From NCBI RefSeq assembly GCF_900108225.1, contig NZ_FNUZ01000002.1, positions 250,501 through 314,500 on the forward strand: a stretch of DNA of 64,000 nucleotides. Reading direction: 5' to 3'. Both the position numbers and the translations under genes were made by a program. Below, in pieces: positions 46,442 to 58,209 of this stretch (its first letter is position 1; every line of letters begins with the position of its first letter). The notes beneath the pieces were generated by a model, which was given only the letters and a program-made list of their open reading frames with translations, had not been told where the DNA came from and searched no databases. Source of the DNA: Thalassococcus halodurans (GTDB lineage Bacteria > Pseudomonadota > Alphaproteobacteria > Rhodobacterales > Rhodobacteraceae).

Positions 46442-47730
46442 TCAAGATGCCCCTCGGGTGTCAGGCGTGTTTTGCCACGCAACCAAGGATGCAACGCTTC
46501 AGGAAGCAAAACGGATCCATCTTCTTGTTGGCCGTTTTCCAGAACCGCGATCAGGCAGCGACCGACCGCAAGGCCGGAACCGTTCAGCGTATGGACAAAC
46601 TCGGGTTTGCCACCGGCAGAGGGCTTAAAGCGTGCATTCATACGGCGCGCCTGGAAATCACCACAGACCGAGACCGAGCTGATTTCGCGGTATTTGTCCT
46701 GACCGGGCAGCCAAACCTCGATGTCGTGGGTGCGGCGCGCGCCAAAGCCCATATCGCCTGTGCACAGAACAACGGTGCGATAGGGCAGGCCCAGCTTTTC
46801 CAGAATGCCCTCGGCGCAGCGCGTCATGCGGTCCAGTTCTTCGCGGCTTTTGTCCGGATGCGTGACCGACACCATCTCGACCTTTTCGAACTGGTGCTGG
46901 CGCAGCATACCGGATGTGTCGCGACCCGCGCTGCCCGCCTCGGAGCGGAAACACTGGGTGTGAGCCACATAGCGGCGGGGCAAGTAGTCTTCTTCGATCG
47001 TCACGCCGTTGACAATGTTGGTCAGTGTGACCTCGGCCGTGGGCACCAGCCACCAACCTTCGCGGGTCTGATAGCTGTCTTCACCGAACTTGGGCAACTG
47101 GCCTGTGCCGTACATCATTTCGTCCAGCACGAGGACAGGTGTCCACGTCTCGGACAGGCCATTTTCTTCGATATGCGTGTCCAGCATGAACTGGGCCAAC
47201 GCACGGTGCACGCGTGCGACGCCACCCGACAGCACGACAAAGCGCGAACCGGACAGTTTGGCGGCAGTTTCGAAATCCATTCCCGGCTTAACGCCAGTGA
47301 TTTCAAAGTGTTCCTTAGGCGCGAAATCAAAGCTGCGCGGTGTGCCCCATGTGTGCATTTCGACGTTGTCGTCTTCATCTGCGCCCTCTGGGACTTCGTC
47401 GTAGGGCAGGTTGGGGATGCCCATCAGCAGATCGTTCAGCTTTTCATCGAGCGCTTTGGCGTTGGCCTGCATTTCGGCGACCTCGGCCTTTTTGGCGGCA
47501 ACCAGTGTGCGAAGGCGTTCGAATTCAGCCTCGTCACCGCTGGCTTTGGCCTTGCCAATTTCCTTGGAAGCGCGGTTCTGATCGGCTTGTGCGGTTTCGG
47601 CGGCGTGGATCGCTGCGCGGCGCTCTTCGTCAATCGCGATGATTTCAGAGGAGACAGCGGCATTCCCACGACGAGACAACGCAGCGTCGAACGCAGCGGG
47701 GTTTTCGCGGATGGCACGGATGTCATGCAT
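46438..47730 (-). CDS. serS: Seryl-tRNA synthetase
   Basis: This 430-residue class II synthetase charges tRNA-Ser. The N-terminal long antiparallel coiled coil ([20 protein letters not shown] to about residue 105) binds the tRNA variable arm; the catalytic core has motif 2 [20 protein letters not shown] and motif 3 [18 protein letters not shown]. The ATG at 47730 has GAGGAG upstream; longer frames to 47901 lack support. A membrane-protein gene overlaps the stop. It is divergent from yajC across 271 bases with no visible gene. Confidence 0.96.
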   Translation of the reverse strand: MHDIRAIRENPAAFDAALSRRGNAAVSSEIIAIDEERRAAIHAAETAQADQNRASKEIGKAKASGDEAEFERLRTLVAAKKAEVAEMQANAKALDEKLNDLLMGIPNLPYDEVPEGADEDDNVEMHTWGTPRSFDFAPKEHFEITGVKPGMDFETAAKLSGSRFVVLSGGVARVHRALAQFMLDTHIEENGLSETWTPVLVLDEMMYGTGQLPKFGEDSYQTREGWWLVPTAEVTLTNIVNGVTIEEDYLPRRYVAHTQCFRSEAGSAGRDTSGMLRQHQFEKVEMVSVTHPDKSREELDRMTRCAEGILEKLGLPYRTVVLCTGDMGFGARRTHDIEVWLPGQDKYREISSVSVCGDFQARRMNARFKPSAGGKPEFVHTLNGSGLAVGRCLIAVLENGQQEDGSVLLPEALHPWLRGKTRLTPEGHLE

Positions 47731-48001
47731 AGTCTTGCTCCTCTGACATGGTTGATGCGGCGCGGTATGCCCCGAATCCATCAGGAATAGAAGCGGTTTC
47801 AGCAGGCGGGAATTTGATGGTTTCAGTCCTGCAACAGAGGGCTGCATCGGGAAACCGCGATATAAGTTGGTTCGCCGTATGCGGGAAAGCGTGCCAAGCA
47901 AGCAGAACAGGGGTCAGGCGACCTTGCAAAGCGCTAACGCAGCCCATAGGTTCCCCGCAAAATTGAGGCGGCCGCCTCTGACCAACTAAAGGAGTCGCCC
48001 C

Positions 48002-48289
48002 ATGGAAGGCAACGCATTCGCGCAATTCGTCCCCCTTATTCTGATCTTTGCGATCATGTATTTCCTGCTGATCCGTCCGCAGCAGAAAAAGATGAAAGAA
48101 CATCAGAAGATGGTCGAGGGTCTGCGCCGTGGTGACGTGGTTGTCACCCAAGGCGGCCTGATCGGCAAAGTGGTCAAAGTGAAAGAGGCCAACGAGGTCG
48201 AGGTCGAACTGGCCGAAGGCGTGAAAGTTCGCGTGGTTCAGTCCACCATTTCTCAGGTCATGTCCAAGACCGAGCCGGCGGATAGCTGA
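48002..48289 (+). CDS. yajC: Preprotein translocase subunit YajC
   Basis: This 95-residue protein has one membrane helix (FVPLILIFAIMYFLLIRP) and a cytoplasmic domain with the family motif QQKKMKEHQKMVEGLRRGD. YajC joins SecDF to form the accessory Sec complex. TAAAGGAG precedes the ATG. It heads a yajC-secD-secF unit; secD starts 34 bases later. Confidence 0.95.
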   Translation: MEGNAFAQFVPLILIFAIMYFLLIRPQQKKMKEHQKMVEGLRRGDVVVTQGGLIGKVVKVKEANEVEVELAEGVKVRVVQSTISQVMSKTEPADS

Positions 48290-48323
48290 TCTTTCCCTGA
48301 TCCAATAACAAAAGGCGGCATTT

Positions 48324-49985
48324 ATGTTGCAAATCGATACATGGAAACGCGTCCTGATCTGGAGCGTTCTGGTCATCGGGGTGATCCTGTCACTGCCCAA
48401 CGCGTTTTACACCCGTGTCGAACAGCATAATGACGCCGTTACGGCCATTGAACGTCAGGGCGAGACGGAAGAACGTCTTGCCGCTGCCGAAAGCTGGCCG
48501 TCTTATGTGCCCTCAGGTCTGGTCAATCTTGGTCTGGACCTGCGTGGCGGTGCGCACCTTCTGACAGAAGTGCGTGTTGGAGACGCATACGCGTCGCGGA
48601 TGGAGGCCCTGTGGCCCGAAGTTCGCGATGCGCTGCGTCCGCTTCGCTCCGAAATCGGTACTATCCGACTTCAACAGGGCGATCCTGCTGAGCTGCGGGT
48701 CAAAATCTCTCAGCCGGAAGGAATGGCCACCGCTTTGGCCGAGGTTCGCAAACTGGCTGCGCCTGTTGTGTCCGTTGCTGCAGCTGGTGAAACCGATATC
48801 GTTGTAACGGGTGAAGAGGACGATCTGGTCGTCCGTTTGTCCGAGGCTGAACAGCGCGCGACAGATGATCGTACACTTAGCCAGACGCTGGAAATCATCC
48901 GTCGCCGGATTGATGAGGTAGGCACACGCGAACCGACGATTCAGCGTCAGGGCTCTGACCGCATTCTTATTCAGGTGCCGGGCATTGGGTCTGCGGCAGA
49001 ACTGAAAGAAATCATCGGCACAACCGCGCAACTGACCTTCCAACCGGTCGTTCGCCGCGCCGCAAACGCCGAGGCCGACGCGGGCGTTGGCAATGAAGTC
49101 CTGCCGTCTCTGGATGAAGGCGATGGCTTCTATGTGGTCGAGAAAGCGCCAGTTGTGACGGGCGAGGAACTGGTTGATGCACAGCCGAGCTTTGACCAGA
49201 ACGGGCGTCCTGCGGTCAACTTCCGCTTTAACACATCGGGTGCACGGAAATTCGGCGATTACACAGCTGAAAACATTGGCGAACCCTTTGCCATTGTTCT
49301 GGATAACGAAGTAATCAGCGCGCCTGTCATTCAGGCGCACATCGCGGGTGGTTCCGGCATTATTACCGGTAACTTCAATGTCGAAGAAAGCACAAAGCTG
49401 GCCGTTCTGCTGCGTGCAGGTGCGCTGCCTGTTGGTCTGGATTTCCTTGAAGAACGGACGATTGGCCCGGAACTGGGGCAAGACAGCATCGATGCGGGTA
49501 AAGTCGCCTGTATGGTGGCAGGTGTCGCCGTCCTGGCCTTTATGTTCTTCAGCTATGGTCTGTTCGGTTTCTTCGCCAACATCGCGCTGATCCTGAACAT
49601 CGCGATGCTGTTTGGTCTGCTCAGCCTGATTGGCGCGACGCTGACGCTGCCGGGTATTGCAGGTATCGTTCTGACAGTCGGTATGGCCGTCGACGCGAAC
49701 GTGCTGATTTTCGAACGTATCCGTGAAGAACTGAAAACCGCCAAAGGCCCTGCGCGTGCCATCGAACTGGGGTACGAAAAGGCGCTGTCGGCGATTGTGG
49801 ATGCGAACATCACAACGATCATCACGGCGATCATCCTGTTTGTGATGGGCTCGGGCCCTGTGCGTGGTTTTGCCATCACCTTGGGCTTTGGCATCATCAC
49901 ATCCGTGTTCACAGCCATCTACGTAACACGTCTGTTCGTGACCATGTGGTTCGAACGCAAGCGTCCCAAAGCCATCGTCGTATAA
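48324..49985 (+). CDS. secD: Protein translocase subunit SecD
   Basis: This 553-residue inner-membrane protein uses the proton gradient to pull preproteins out of SecYEG. It has an N-terminal helix, the conserved NLGLDLRGGAHLLTEV motif, a large periplasmic domain, and a C-terminal six-helix bundle with the family motifs LPGIAGIVLTVGMAVDANVLIFERIREE. Length is normal for alphaproteobacteria. secF follows after twelve bases. Confidence 0.97.
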   Translation: MLQIDTWKRVLIWSVLVIGVILSLPNAFYTRVEQHNDAVTAIERQGETEERLAAAESWPSYVPSGLVNLGLDLRGGAHLLTEVRVGDAYASRMEALWPEVRDALRPLRSEIGTIRLQQGDPAELRVKISQPEGMATALAEVRKLAAPVVSVAAAGETDIVVTGEEDDLVVRLSEAEQRATDDRTLSQTLEIIRRRIDEVGTREPTIQRQGSDRILIQVPGIGSAAELKEIIGTTAQLTFQPVVRRAANAEADAGVGNEVLPSLDEGDGFYVVEKAPVVTGEELVDAQPSFDQNGRPAVNFRFNTSGARKFGDYTAENIGEPFAIVLDNEVISAPVIQAHIAGGSGIITGNFNVEESTKLAVLLRAGALPVGLDFLEERTIGPELGQDSIDAGKVACMVAGVAVLAFMFFSYGLFGFFANIALILNIAMLFGLLSLIGATLTLPGIAGIVLTVGMAVDANVLIFERIREELKTAKGPARAIELGYEKALSAIVDANITTIITAIILFVMGSGPVRGFAITLGFGIITSVFTAIYVTRLFVTMWFERKRPKAIVV

Positions 49986-49997
49986 AGGATCAAACAC

Positions 49998-50969
49998 ATG
50001 ATGCGTATCAAGCTTGTTCCTGAAGAGACGAAATGGGACTTTTTCTCGAAGTCGAAAATCTGGCTCGGGATTTCAATGTTTATGATCGTGATCGCCTTTG
50101 CGTCGTTCATGATTCAGGGCCTGAACTTTGGGATCGATTTCCGCGGCGGTACAACCGTCCGGACAGAAAGCACCGAAAACATCGACGTTGGTCAATACCG
50201 CGCGGCACTGGCAGAACTGGAGCTCGGCGATGTTGTCATTTCCGAGGTCTTTGATCCGTCTTTTCGGGAAGACCAGCACGTCGCCATGATCCGGATCGAG
50301 GCGCAGGATGATCAGGAAGCGGTGCAAAGTGATGTCATCGCCGCCATGTTGGCCGCGCTGCAAACCGTGTCGCCGGACATCAAATTCACATCGGTCGAAA
50401 GCGTTGGCCCGAAAGTCTCCGGTGAATTGATCAAGACGGCGGCTTTGGCCGTTGTCGCAGCGATTGGCGCGGTTCTGGTGTATATCTGGCTGCGGTTCGA
50501 ATGGCAGTTTGCCTTGGGCGCGGTTCTGGCGCTTGTGCACGACGTGGTGCTGACGATTGGTGTCTTTTCGGAACTGCAAATCCGGTTCGATCTGGCCATC
50601 ATCGCGGCGCTTCTTACCATCGTGGGCTATTCGCTGAACGATACTGTGGTCGTGTTTGACCGCGTTCGTGAAAACCTGATCAAGTACAAAAAGCTGGACC
50701 TGAAAGAGGTCCTGAACATGTCGATCAACCAGACACTCAGCCGGACCTTGATGACCTCGGTCACAACGCTGATCGCGCTTATTGCTATGTTCGTTCTGGG
50801 CGGGGACGTGATCCGTGGTTTCATCTTTGCGATGATCTGGGGCATTTTCGTCGGTACATATTCGTCGATCTTCGTGGCGTCTGCGCTTCTGAACGTCCTT
50901 GGCGTCAAGCGCGACTGGACAAAGACCGACGGAAACGCAGGCACGCAGTTCTCGGGTATCGATGCTTGA
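49998..50969 (+). CDS. secF: Protein translocase subunit SecF
   Basis: This 323-residue partner of SecD has one N-terminal membrane segment, the GIDFRGGTTVR motif near residue 42 and five C-terminal helices including the VGYSLNDTVVVFDRVREN and TSVTTLIALIAMFVLGGD signatures. The TSUP gene start lies within its last eight bases, so translation may be coupled. Confidence 0.97.
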   Translation: MMRIKLVPEETKWDFFSKSKIWLGISMFMIVIAFASFMIQGLNFGIDFRGGTTVRTESTENIDVGQYRAALAELELGDVVISEVFDPSFREDQHVAMIRIEAQDDQEAVQSDVIAAMLAALQTVSPDIKFTSVESVGPKVSGELIKTAALAVVAAIGAVLVYIWLRFEWQFALGAVLALVHDVVLTIGVFSELQIRFDLAIIAALLTIVGYSLNDTVVVFDRVRENLIKYKKLDLKEVLNMSINQTLSRTLMTSVTTLIALIAMFVLGGDVIRGFIFAMIWGIFVGTYSSIFVASALLNVLGVKRDWTKTDGNAGTQFSGIDA

Positions 50970-51723
50970 TTGGATGCCAGCGGCGTTATCGCCGCTGGAT
51001 CTATCCTTGCTTGTGGCCCTTATGGGGGGCGCAGGTGTGGTCTACGGATTTGCGGGCTTTGGATCGGCGCTAATCTTTCTGCCGATCGCCGCGATCCTTA
51101 TGCCGCTGGAAACAGCGATTGTTGCCTTTAATATCGGTGCATTGGCCTCGGTCGTCTCGGTCTTTCCGGCGGCAGTAAGGCAGGTCGATAAAACGGCAGT
51201 GTCCATTCTGATCGGCGCGTCCCTAATCACGGTTCCCATTGGTCTGATATTCCTAAAGGCAGGCGATCCCATTGCGTTGCGTTGGGGCGTGGTGATCGCG
51301 ACCTTTCTGACGCTCGTGGCGCTTGTCTCAGGTTGGCGCTATTCCGTCACGCCAACCAACGGTGTGCGCGCGGCCATTGGTGCGGCAACCGGGCTTTTGG
51401 GTGGGGCAACAGGCCTGATGGGACCCATTATGATTCTCTTTCAGCTGTCCGGACAGTCGGGCGCGGCGCAGGCACGGGCGAACACGCTGGTGTTTCTGAC
51501 CACCACGAGCTTTCTTGTGCCGCCGATTTACTGGCTGAACGGTCTTTTGACAGCCGAGGCGCTATATCTGGGCGCGATCTTATGGGTGCCCTATGCAATT
51601 GGCACCCGAATTGGGGGCAAGATATTCAACCCCATGCATGAGCGACTTTACCGATGGGTGGCCTATGTGGTTATTCTGTTGGCAGTGATCGTGGGTCTGC
51701 CAGTAGACATCGGGGGTTTCTAG
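50962..51723 (+). CDS. TSUP (TauE/SafE) family membrane permease
   Basis: This 253-residue integral membrane protein has about eight hydrophobic segments in two related halves, with the family marks GGAGVVYGFAGFGSALIFLP near the start and AAIGAATGLLGGATGLMGPI near residue 140. TSUP proteins move sulfite, sulfoacetate, thiosulfate or other organic anions; the substrate here is unknown. I start at ATG 50962 (MLDWMPAALS), overlapping secF by eight bases; a longer frame would overlap it by 71. It sits between the Sec genes and the ccm group. Confidence 0.87.
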   Translation: MLDWMPAALSPLDLSLLVALMGGAGVVYGFAGFGSALIFLPIAAILMPLETAIVAFNIGALASVVSVFPAAVRQVDKTAVSILIGASLITVPIGLIFLKAGDPIALRWGVVIATFLTLVALVSGWRYSVTPTNGVRAAIGAATGLLGGATGLMGPIMILFQLSGQSGAAQARANTLVFLTTTSFLVPPIYWLNGLLTAEALYLGAILWVPYAIGTRIGGKIFNPMHERLYRWVAYVVILLAVIVGLPVDIGGF

Positions 51724-51724
51724 A

Positions 51725-52078
51725 ATGCGGTTGAACGAAATTACCTACACCGACGCAAAGCCGGTCGATGGTTACGGCCCAGGCTTTTTCCGTGTCGCAG
51801 GCAAAGTCCAAGAAGGGAACCTGTTGCTTTCACAATCCGGAGTGGCCACGTGGGGCGGCTTGGATGATGTTGAAGCCTTGCTGCCTTTGGCGGGCCAGAT
51901 CGACGTTTTGTTTGTGGGCACAGGCCAGGAAATCCGCCATCTGCCCGCAGCCGTTCGCACCGCGCTTGAACAGGCGGGCATTGGCGTTGAAACGATGAAT
52001 TCGCCGTCCGCCTGCAGAACGTACAATGTGCTTTTGTCCGAAGGTCGCCGCGTCGCGCTGGCTGCCGTCGCGGTGTGA
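51725..52078 (+). CDS. Mth938-like domain protein (NDUFAF3-related)
   Basis: This 117-residue protein fits the Mth938-like domain: ITYTDAKPVDGYGPGFFRVAG, a central VLFVGTGQEIRHLPAAVRTALE and SPSACRTYNVLLSEGRRVALAAVAV at the C-terminus. The mitochondrial relative NDUFAF3 helps complex I assembly; a similar role here is unproven. The gene starts one base after the TSUP stop. It commonly lies between secF and ccmA in alphaproteobacteria. Confidence 0.85.
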   Translation: MRLNEITYTDAKPVDGYGPGFFRVAGKVQEGNLLLSQSGVATWGGLDDVEALLPLAGQIDVLFVGTGQEIRHLPAAVRTALEQAGIGVETMNSPSACRTYNVLLSEGRRVALAAVAV

Positions 52079-52141
52079 TAAAGGGGCGCAACATCCATAT
52101 GCTGCTTTCGCTTTGCGCATAGCACGGGTAAGCCTTGGCGT

Positions 52142-52756
52142 ATGATCCTGACGGCCAACAATCTTAGCGTATCTCGGGGTGGCGTGACCTTGCTGGAAAA
52201 CGTGTCTTTCACGTTGTCCGAGGGGCAGGCGTTGATTGTCCGCGGCCCGAACGGGTTGGGGAAAACGACGTTGTTGCGCACCGTGTCCGGATTGCAGCCG
52301 GTCGAGGAGGGATCGGTCGAGGGCGAAGACAACATCGCTTACGCGGGCCACGCTGACGGGTTGAAGGCGACGTTGACCGTTACGGAAAACCTCCGGTTCT
52401 GGGCGGCGATTTTTGGGACATCCGATATTGAACCGGCATTGGAAGGGTTCGACCTTATCCAACTGCGGGACCGTCTGGCGGGTAACCTGAGTGCGGGGCA
52501 AAAGCGCCGCTTGGGGCTGGCGCGCTTGATGGTAACGGGACGCAAGCTGTGGGTTCTGGATGAACCTACGGTGTCGCTGGATACAGCCTCGGTCGCATTG
52601 TTTGCAGATGCGGTGCGCCGTCATTTGGCAACCGGCGGTGCGGCCTTGATGGCGACCCATATTGATTTGGGTATTCCAGAAGCAGAAGTGTTGGACCTGT
52701 CGCAGTTCAAGGTTAAGGCCCCGAAACTCAGCCAGTCAGATGAGGCGTTCCTGTGA
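52142..52756 (+). CDS. ccmA: Heme exporter ATP-binding protein CcmA
   Basis: This 204-residue ATPase of the CcmABCD heme-handling complex has Walker [10 protein letters not shown] near residue 38, a signature [14 protein letters not shown] and Walker [12 protein letters not shown]. CcmAB releases heme-loaded CcmE from CcmCD in System I cytochrome c maturation. Length is normal. The stop overlaps the ccmB GTG start by four bases. Confidence 0.95.
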   Translation: MILTANNLSVSRGGVTLLENVSFTLSEGQALIVRGPNGLGKTTLLRTVSGLQPVEEGSVEGEDNIAYAGHADGLKATLTVTENLRFWAAIFGTSDIEPALEGFDLIQLRDRLAGNLSAGQKRRLGLARLMVTGRKLWVLDEPTVSLDTASVALFADAVRRHLATGGAALMATHIDLGIPEAEVLDLSQFKVKAPKLSQSDEAFL

Positions 52757-53409
52757 TTGCTCTGCTGATCCGTGATCTTCGTCTGGCCGTGCGTGCCGGT
52801 GGCGGCTTTGGCCTTGGTCTATCGTTCTTTCTGATCGTTACAGTGCTGGTTCCGTTCGGCGTTGGGCCGGAAACAGGACTATTGGCAAAGATCGCACCGG
52901 GCATTTTGTGGATCGGCGCACTTCTGTCCTGTTTGCTGTCGCTTGATCGTATCTTTGCGCTGGACTTCGAAGATGGCAGTCTGGATTTGCTGGCCACCGC
53001 ACCGGTGCCACTAGAAGGCGCTGTGTTGGTCAAGGCGATTGCCCATTGGCTGACCTCGGCGTTGCCTTTGGTCGTTGCAGCCCCTTTGCTGGGCATCTTG
53101 CTTAGCCTGCCTGCCGAAGGATTTCTGTGGGTTTTCGTGTCGCTGCTGCTAGGCACGCCTGCATTGTCGGTGATCGGCACATTCGGTGCTGCGCTGACCG
53201 TCGGGATCAAGCGTGGCGGATTGCTGCTGTCTTTGCTGGTGCTGCCCTTGTATGTGCCGACGTTGATTTTCGGAGCCGAGGTGGCGCGCCGCGGGGCAGA
53301 GGGGTTGGCTGTCGAAACGCCATTGATGCTGCTTGCCGGCATCAGCCTTGGTGCCTTGGCCTTTTTGCCCTTTGCGGCGGCAGCAGTGCTGCGGATGAAC
53401 CTGAGATGA
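52753..53409 (+). CDS. ccmB: Heme exporter membrane protein CcmB
   Basis: This 218-residue six-helix membrane protein is the permease-like partner of Ccm[23 protein letters not shown] and [26 protein letters not shown] are the family patterns. The start is GTG at 52753 within the ccmA stop (GTGA overlap). A 70-base gap precedes ccmC. Confidence 0.95.
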   Translation: MIALLIRDLRLAVRAGGGFGLGLSFFLIVTVLVPFGVGPETGLLAKIAPGILWIGALLSCLLSLDRIFALDFEDGSLDLLATAPVPLEGAVLVKAIAHWLTSALPLVVAAPLLGILLSLPAEGFLWVFVSLLLGTPALSVIGTFGAALTVGIKRGGLLLSLLVLPLYVPTLIFGAEVARRGAEGLAVETPLMLLAGISLGALAFLPFAAAAVLRMNLR

Positions 53410-53479
53410 GCCGTTTTCGTGGACAAAACCCGCGTGGATGTGATTTGTAACCACCCGATACAGGGAATATGAGACGCCT

Positions 53480-54226
53480 ATGTCGATCTGGGAATACGCC
53501 AATCCGGTCAAGTTCTTACGCTTGACCGATAAGCTCTTACCACCGCTCGCGATTTTGTCGATCGTGACGCTGATAATCGGTTTGGTTTGGGGCTTCTTCT
53601 TTACACCTGATGACTTCCGCCAGGGATCTACGGTTAAAATCATCTATCTGCACGTGCCAGCCGCTTTGATGGCGATCAATGCGTGGCTGATGATGCTGGT
53701 GGCCTCTTTGGTGTGGATCGTGCGCCGTCACCATGTGTCTGCTTTGGCGGCCCGTGCCGCAGGGCCCGTGGGCGCCGTGATGACGATCATTGCGCTGGCA
53801 ACCGGCGCGATCTGGGGCCAGCCGATGTGGGGGACGTGGTGGGCGTGGGACCCGCGCCTGACGTCGTTCCTGATCCTGTTCCTGTTCTATCTTGGGTACA
53901 TCGCCCTGTGGGAAGCGATTGAAGACAGCGATACTGCCGCTGACCTGACATCCATCCTGTGTCTGGTGGGATCGGTTTTTGCGGTTCTGTCGCGCTACGC
54001 GGTCAACTTTTGGAATCAGGGCCTGCATCAAGGCGCGTCTGTCATGCGTGCTGGCGCCATTGCCGGTGACACCGAGGAACGGGTCAGCAACGTTTTTGCC
54101 ATCCCGCTGTTTGTCAGCATGGCAGGGTTCTTTCTGTTGTTTTTGACTTTGGTTCTGTTGCGCACACGTACAGAAATTCGGTCGCGCCGGATCAAAGCGC
54201 TGTTGGCGAAGGAGCGTGCAGCATGA
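53480..54226 (+). CDS. ccmC: Heme exporter protein CcmC
   Basis: This 248-residue six-helix protein loads heme onto CcmE. The Trp-rich heme-handling motif WGTWWAWDPRLTSFLILFLF is present near residue 118, flanked by the conserved His in IYLHVPAALM and in NFWNQGLHQGASV. The stop overlaps the ccmD start (ATGA). It fits the ccmABCDG order. Confidence 0.96.
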   Translation: MSIWEYANPVKFLRLTDKLLPPLAILSIVTLIIGLVWGFFFTPDDFRQGSTVKIIYLHVPAALMAINAWLMMLVASLVWIVRRHHVSALAARAAGPVGAVMTIIALATGAIWGQPMWGTWWAWDPRLTSFLILFLFYLGYIALWEAIEDSDTAADLTSILCLVGSVFAVLSRYAVNFWNQGLHQGASVMRAGAIAGDTEERVSNVFAIPLFVSMAGFFLLFLTLVLLRTRTEIRSRRIKALLAKERAA

Positions 54227-54381
54227 TGCCCGAACTTGGTAAATACGCAGGCGCTGTTCTGTCGTCCTACGCTGTATCCTTGGTCTTGCTGGCCGTTTTG
54301 GTTCTTCTGAGCCTGATGCGTGCACGCAAGGTGAAAGCAGAACTTGATCAGATTGAAAATCGGAGCAAATCCAATGGCTAA
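54223..54381 (+). CDS. ccmD: Heme exporter protein CcmD
   Basis: This 52-residue protein has one membrane helix (YAVSLVLLAVLVLLSLMRAR) and a basic, charged cytoplasmic tail, typical of CcmD. The MPELGKYAGAVLSSY start matches the family. It holds CcmA, CcmB and CcmC together and helps release holo-CcmE. The ATG lies in the ccmC stop (ATGATG) and the gene runs eight bases into ccmG. Confidence 0.9.
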   Translation: MMPELGKYAGAVLSSYAVSLVLLAVLVLLSLMRARKVKAELDQIENRSKSNG

Positions 54382-54916
54382 TGGCCGCTTGTTGATGTTT
54401 TTGCCGCCGCTCATTTTTGCGGGGTTTGCAGGGCTGGCCTACTTCGGAATGCAGCGCGATGACCCTCAGGGGCTACCGTCAACACGCGAAGGCCAGATTG
54501 CCCCCGCAATCACGTCCGAGGCGCTTCCGGGCTATGATGCCGTGACAGAAGACATGCTGAAATCAGGCGAGGTGACGCTGGTCAACTTCTGGGCCAGTTG
54601 GTGCCCGCCGTGCCGTGCCGAACACCCCAAGCTGCTTGAGATGCAGGAACAAGGCGTGCGGATCATCGGCGTGAATTTCAAGGATCAGGCCGAGCCTGCG
54701 TCGTCCTACCTACAAGACAGTGAAAACCCGTTCATCGCAGTGGCCTATGACCCGCGTGGTCGTACAGCGATTGATTGGGGCGTCACAGCGCCGCCAGAGA
54801 CGTTCATCGTAGACGGTGAAGGGAAGGTGGTCCTGCGTTTCACGGGGCCACTGGTCGGGACAGATTTCGAAACGCGGTTCTTGTCCACGCTTGAAGCGGA
54901 ACTGGCCGCTCAGTAG
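54374..54916 (+). CDS. ccmG: Thiol:disulfide interchange protein CcmG (DsbE)
   Basis: This 180-residue membrane-anchored thioredoxin-like protein keeps apocytochrome c cysteines reduced for heme ligation. After an N-terminal anchor (LLMFLPPLIFAGFAGLAYFG), the active site is FWASWCPPCRAEHP (CPPC near residue 80), followed by GVNFKDQ and the cis-Pro region APPETFIVD. I start at ATG 54374, eight bases inside ccmD. Its end overlaps a small minus-strand gene. Confidence 0.95.
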   Translation: MANGRLLMFLPPLIFAGFAGLAYFGMQRDDPQGLPSTREGQIAPAITSEALPGYDAVTEDMLKSGEVTLVNFWASWCPPCRAEHPKLLEMQEQGVRIIGVNFKDQAEPASSYLQDSENPFIAVAYDPRGRTAIDWGVTAPPETFIVDGEGKVVLRFTGPLVGTDFETRFLSTLEAELAAQ

Positions 54917-55059
54917 ACGGTTGTCTGAGACTCGCACACGGCATCGACGTGATGCGTGCACAACGGGTTCAAAGGCTCTGGCCGGATATCACTGGCCAGT
55001 GCAGCACCCACTGCCAAAAGCAGTAATACGACACCCTGTAGAACCGTCAAAAGCTTCAT
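54910..55059 (-). CDS. Putative 49-residue secreted protein
   Basis: The frame starts at ATG 55059 (MKLLTVLQGVVLLLLAVGAA) with an obvious signal peptide ending near ALA-S, then a short mature part with two Cys (PLCTHHVDAVCESQTTVY). An ATG four codons upstream is an alternative start. The ribosome site is weak and the stop overlaps ccmG by seven bases on the other strand. I recognise no family. A well-formed signal peptide argues for a real gene, but it could be chance. Confidence 0.35.
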   Translation of the reverse strand: MKLLTVLQGVVLLLLAVGAALASDIRPEPLNPLCTHHVDAVCESQTTVY

Positions 55060-55227
55060 GCCTGTCTTCATCCCGTTTTGTTACCGGTACCATTTGGGTA
55101 GTTTTTCCCGGATGTGAAGCTGTTGGTTCTAAAGATCAGCAGAAAAATCAGCCGGTGAGCAGTTAATTGCCTGCGGGACGATTGCGATTTCGATGAAACG
55201 TCGAAGAAATAGGCACTCATAATATAA

Positions 55228-55262
55228 TAAGGGCCGCGCGTAATGCGCGGCCCCTTCTTTTC
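55228..55262 (-). terminator. Rho-independent terminator after acnA
   Basis: GGGCCGCGC-ATTAC-GCGCGGCCC is a perfect 9-bp stem; on the minus strand TTATTATATT follows it. It lies 40 bases beyond the acnA stop. Confidence 0.8.
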
Positions 55263-55295
55263 ATTGGTGGCGCCCCGTAGGACGCCCCATTTGAC

Positions 55296-57980
<2,685 letters not shown>

Positions 57981-58059
57981 GAATTGCCTCCTGGCTTGGG
58001 GTGGATGGTATTGGCTTGGATGCTATCTGCATCAAGCCGGCGATGCGTTCAAGAGGGTG

Positions 58060-58080
58060 AATGGTAAAATGTATACCATT
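58060..58080. promoter_or_regulatory. Palindrome in the acnA/DUF1223 divergent region
   Basis: AATGGTA-AAATGTA-TACCATT is a 21-base dyad with 7-bp arms, 80 bases upstream of acnA and 130 upstream of the DUF1223 gene. A further ATGGTA half-site lies at 58005-58010. It looks like an operator for a dimeric regulator; ATGGT/ACCAT arms recall GntR-type sites, but the factor is unknown. Confidence 0.4.
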
Positions 58081-58209
58081 GCACACTGAAAAATGCAGTT
58101 TCTTTCTGACGGGCTTCGTTAAAGTCGATCAAACACCATCGCAAAACCTTGATTGGTTATTTCAATCGGCTTCATCTAGGAAAGTTCCGACCAATACAGG
58201 ACCGAATTA

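Noticed and set aside
58119-58132. Possible FNR-type site (TTAAA-N4-ATCAA) upstream of the DUF1223 gene
   Set aside because: Only one half matches TTGAT/ATCAA; too weak to call.
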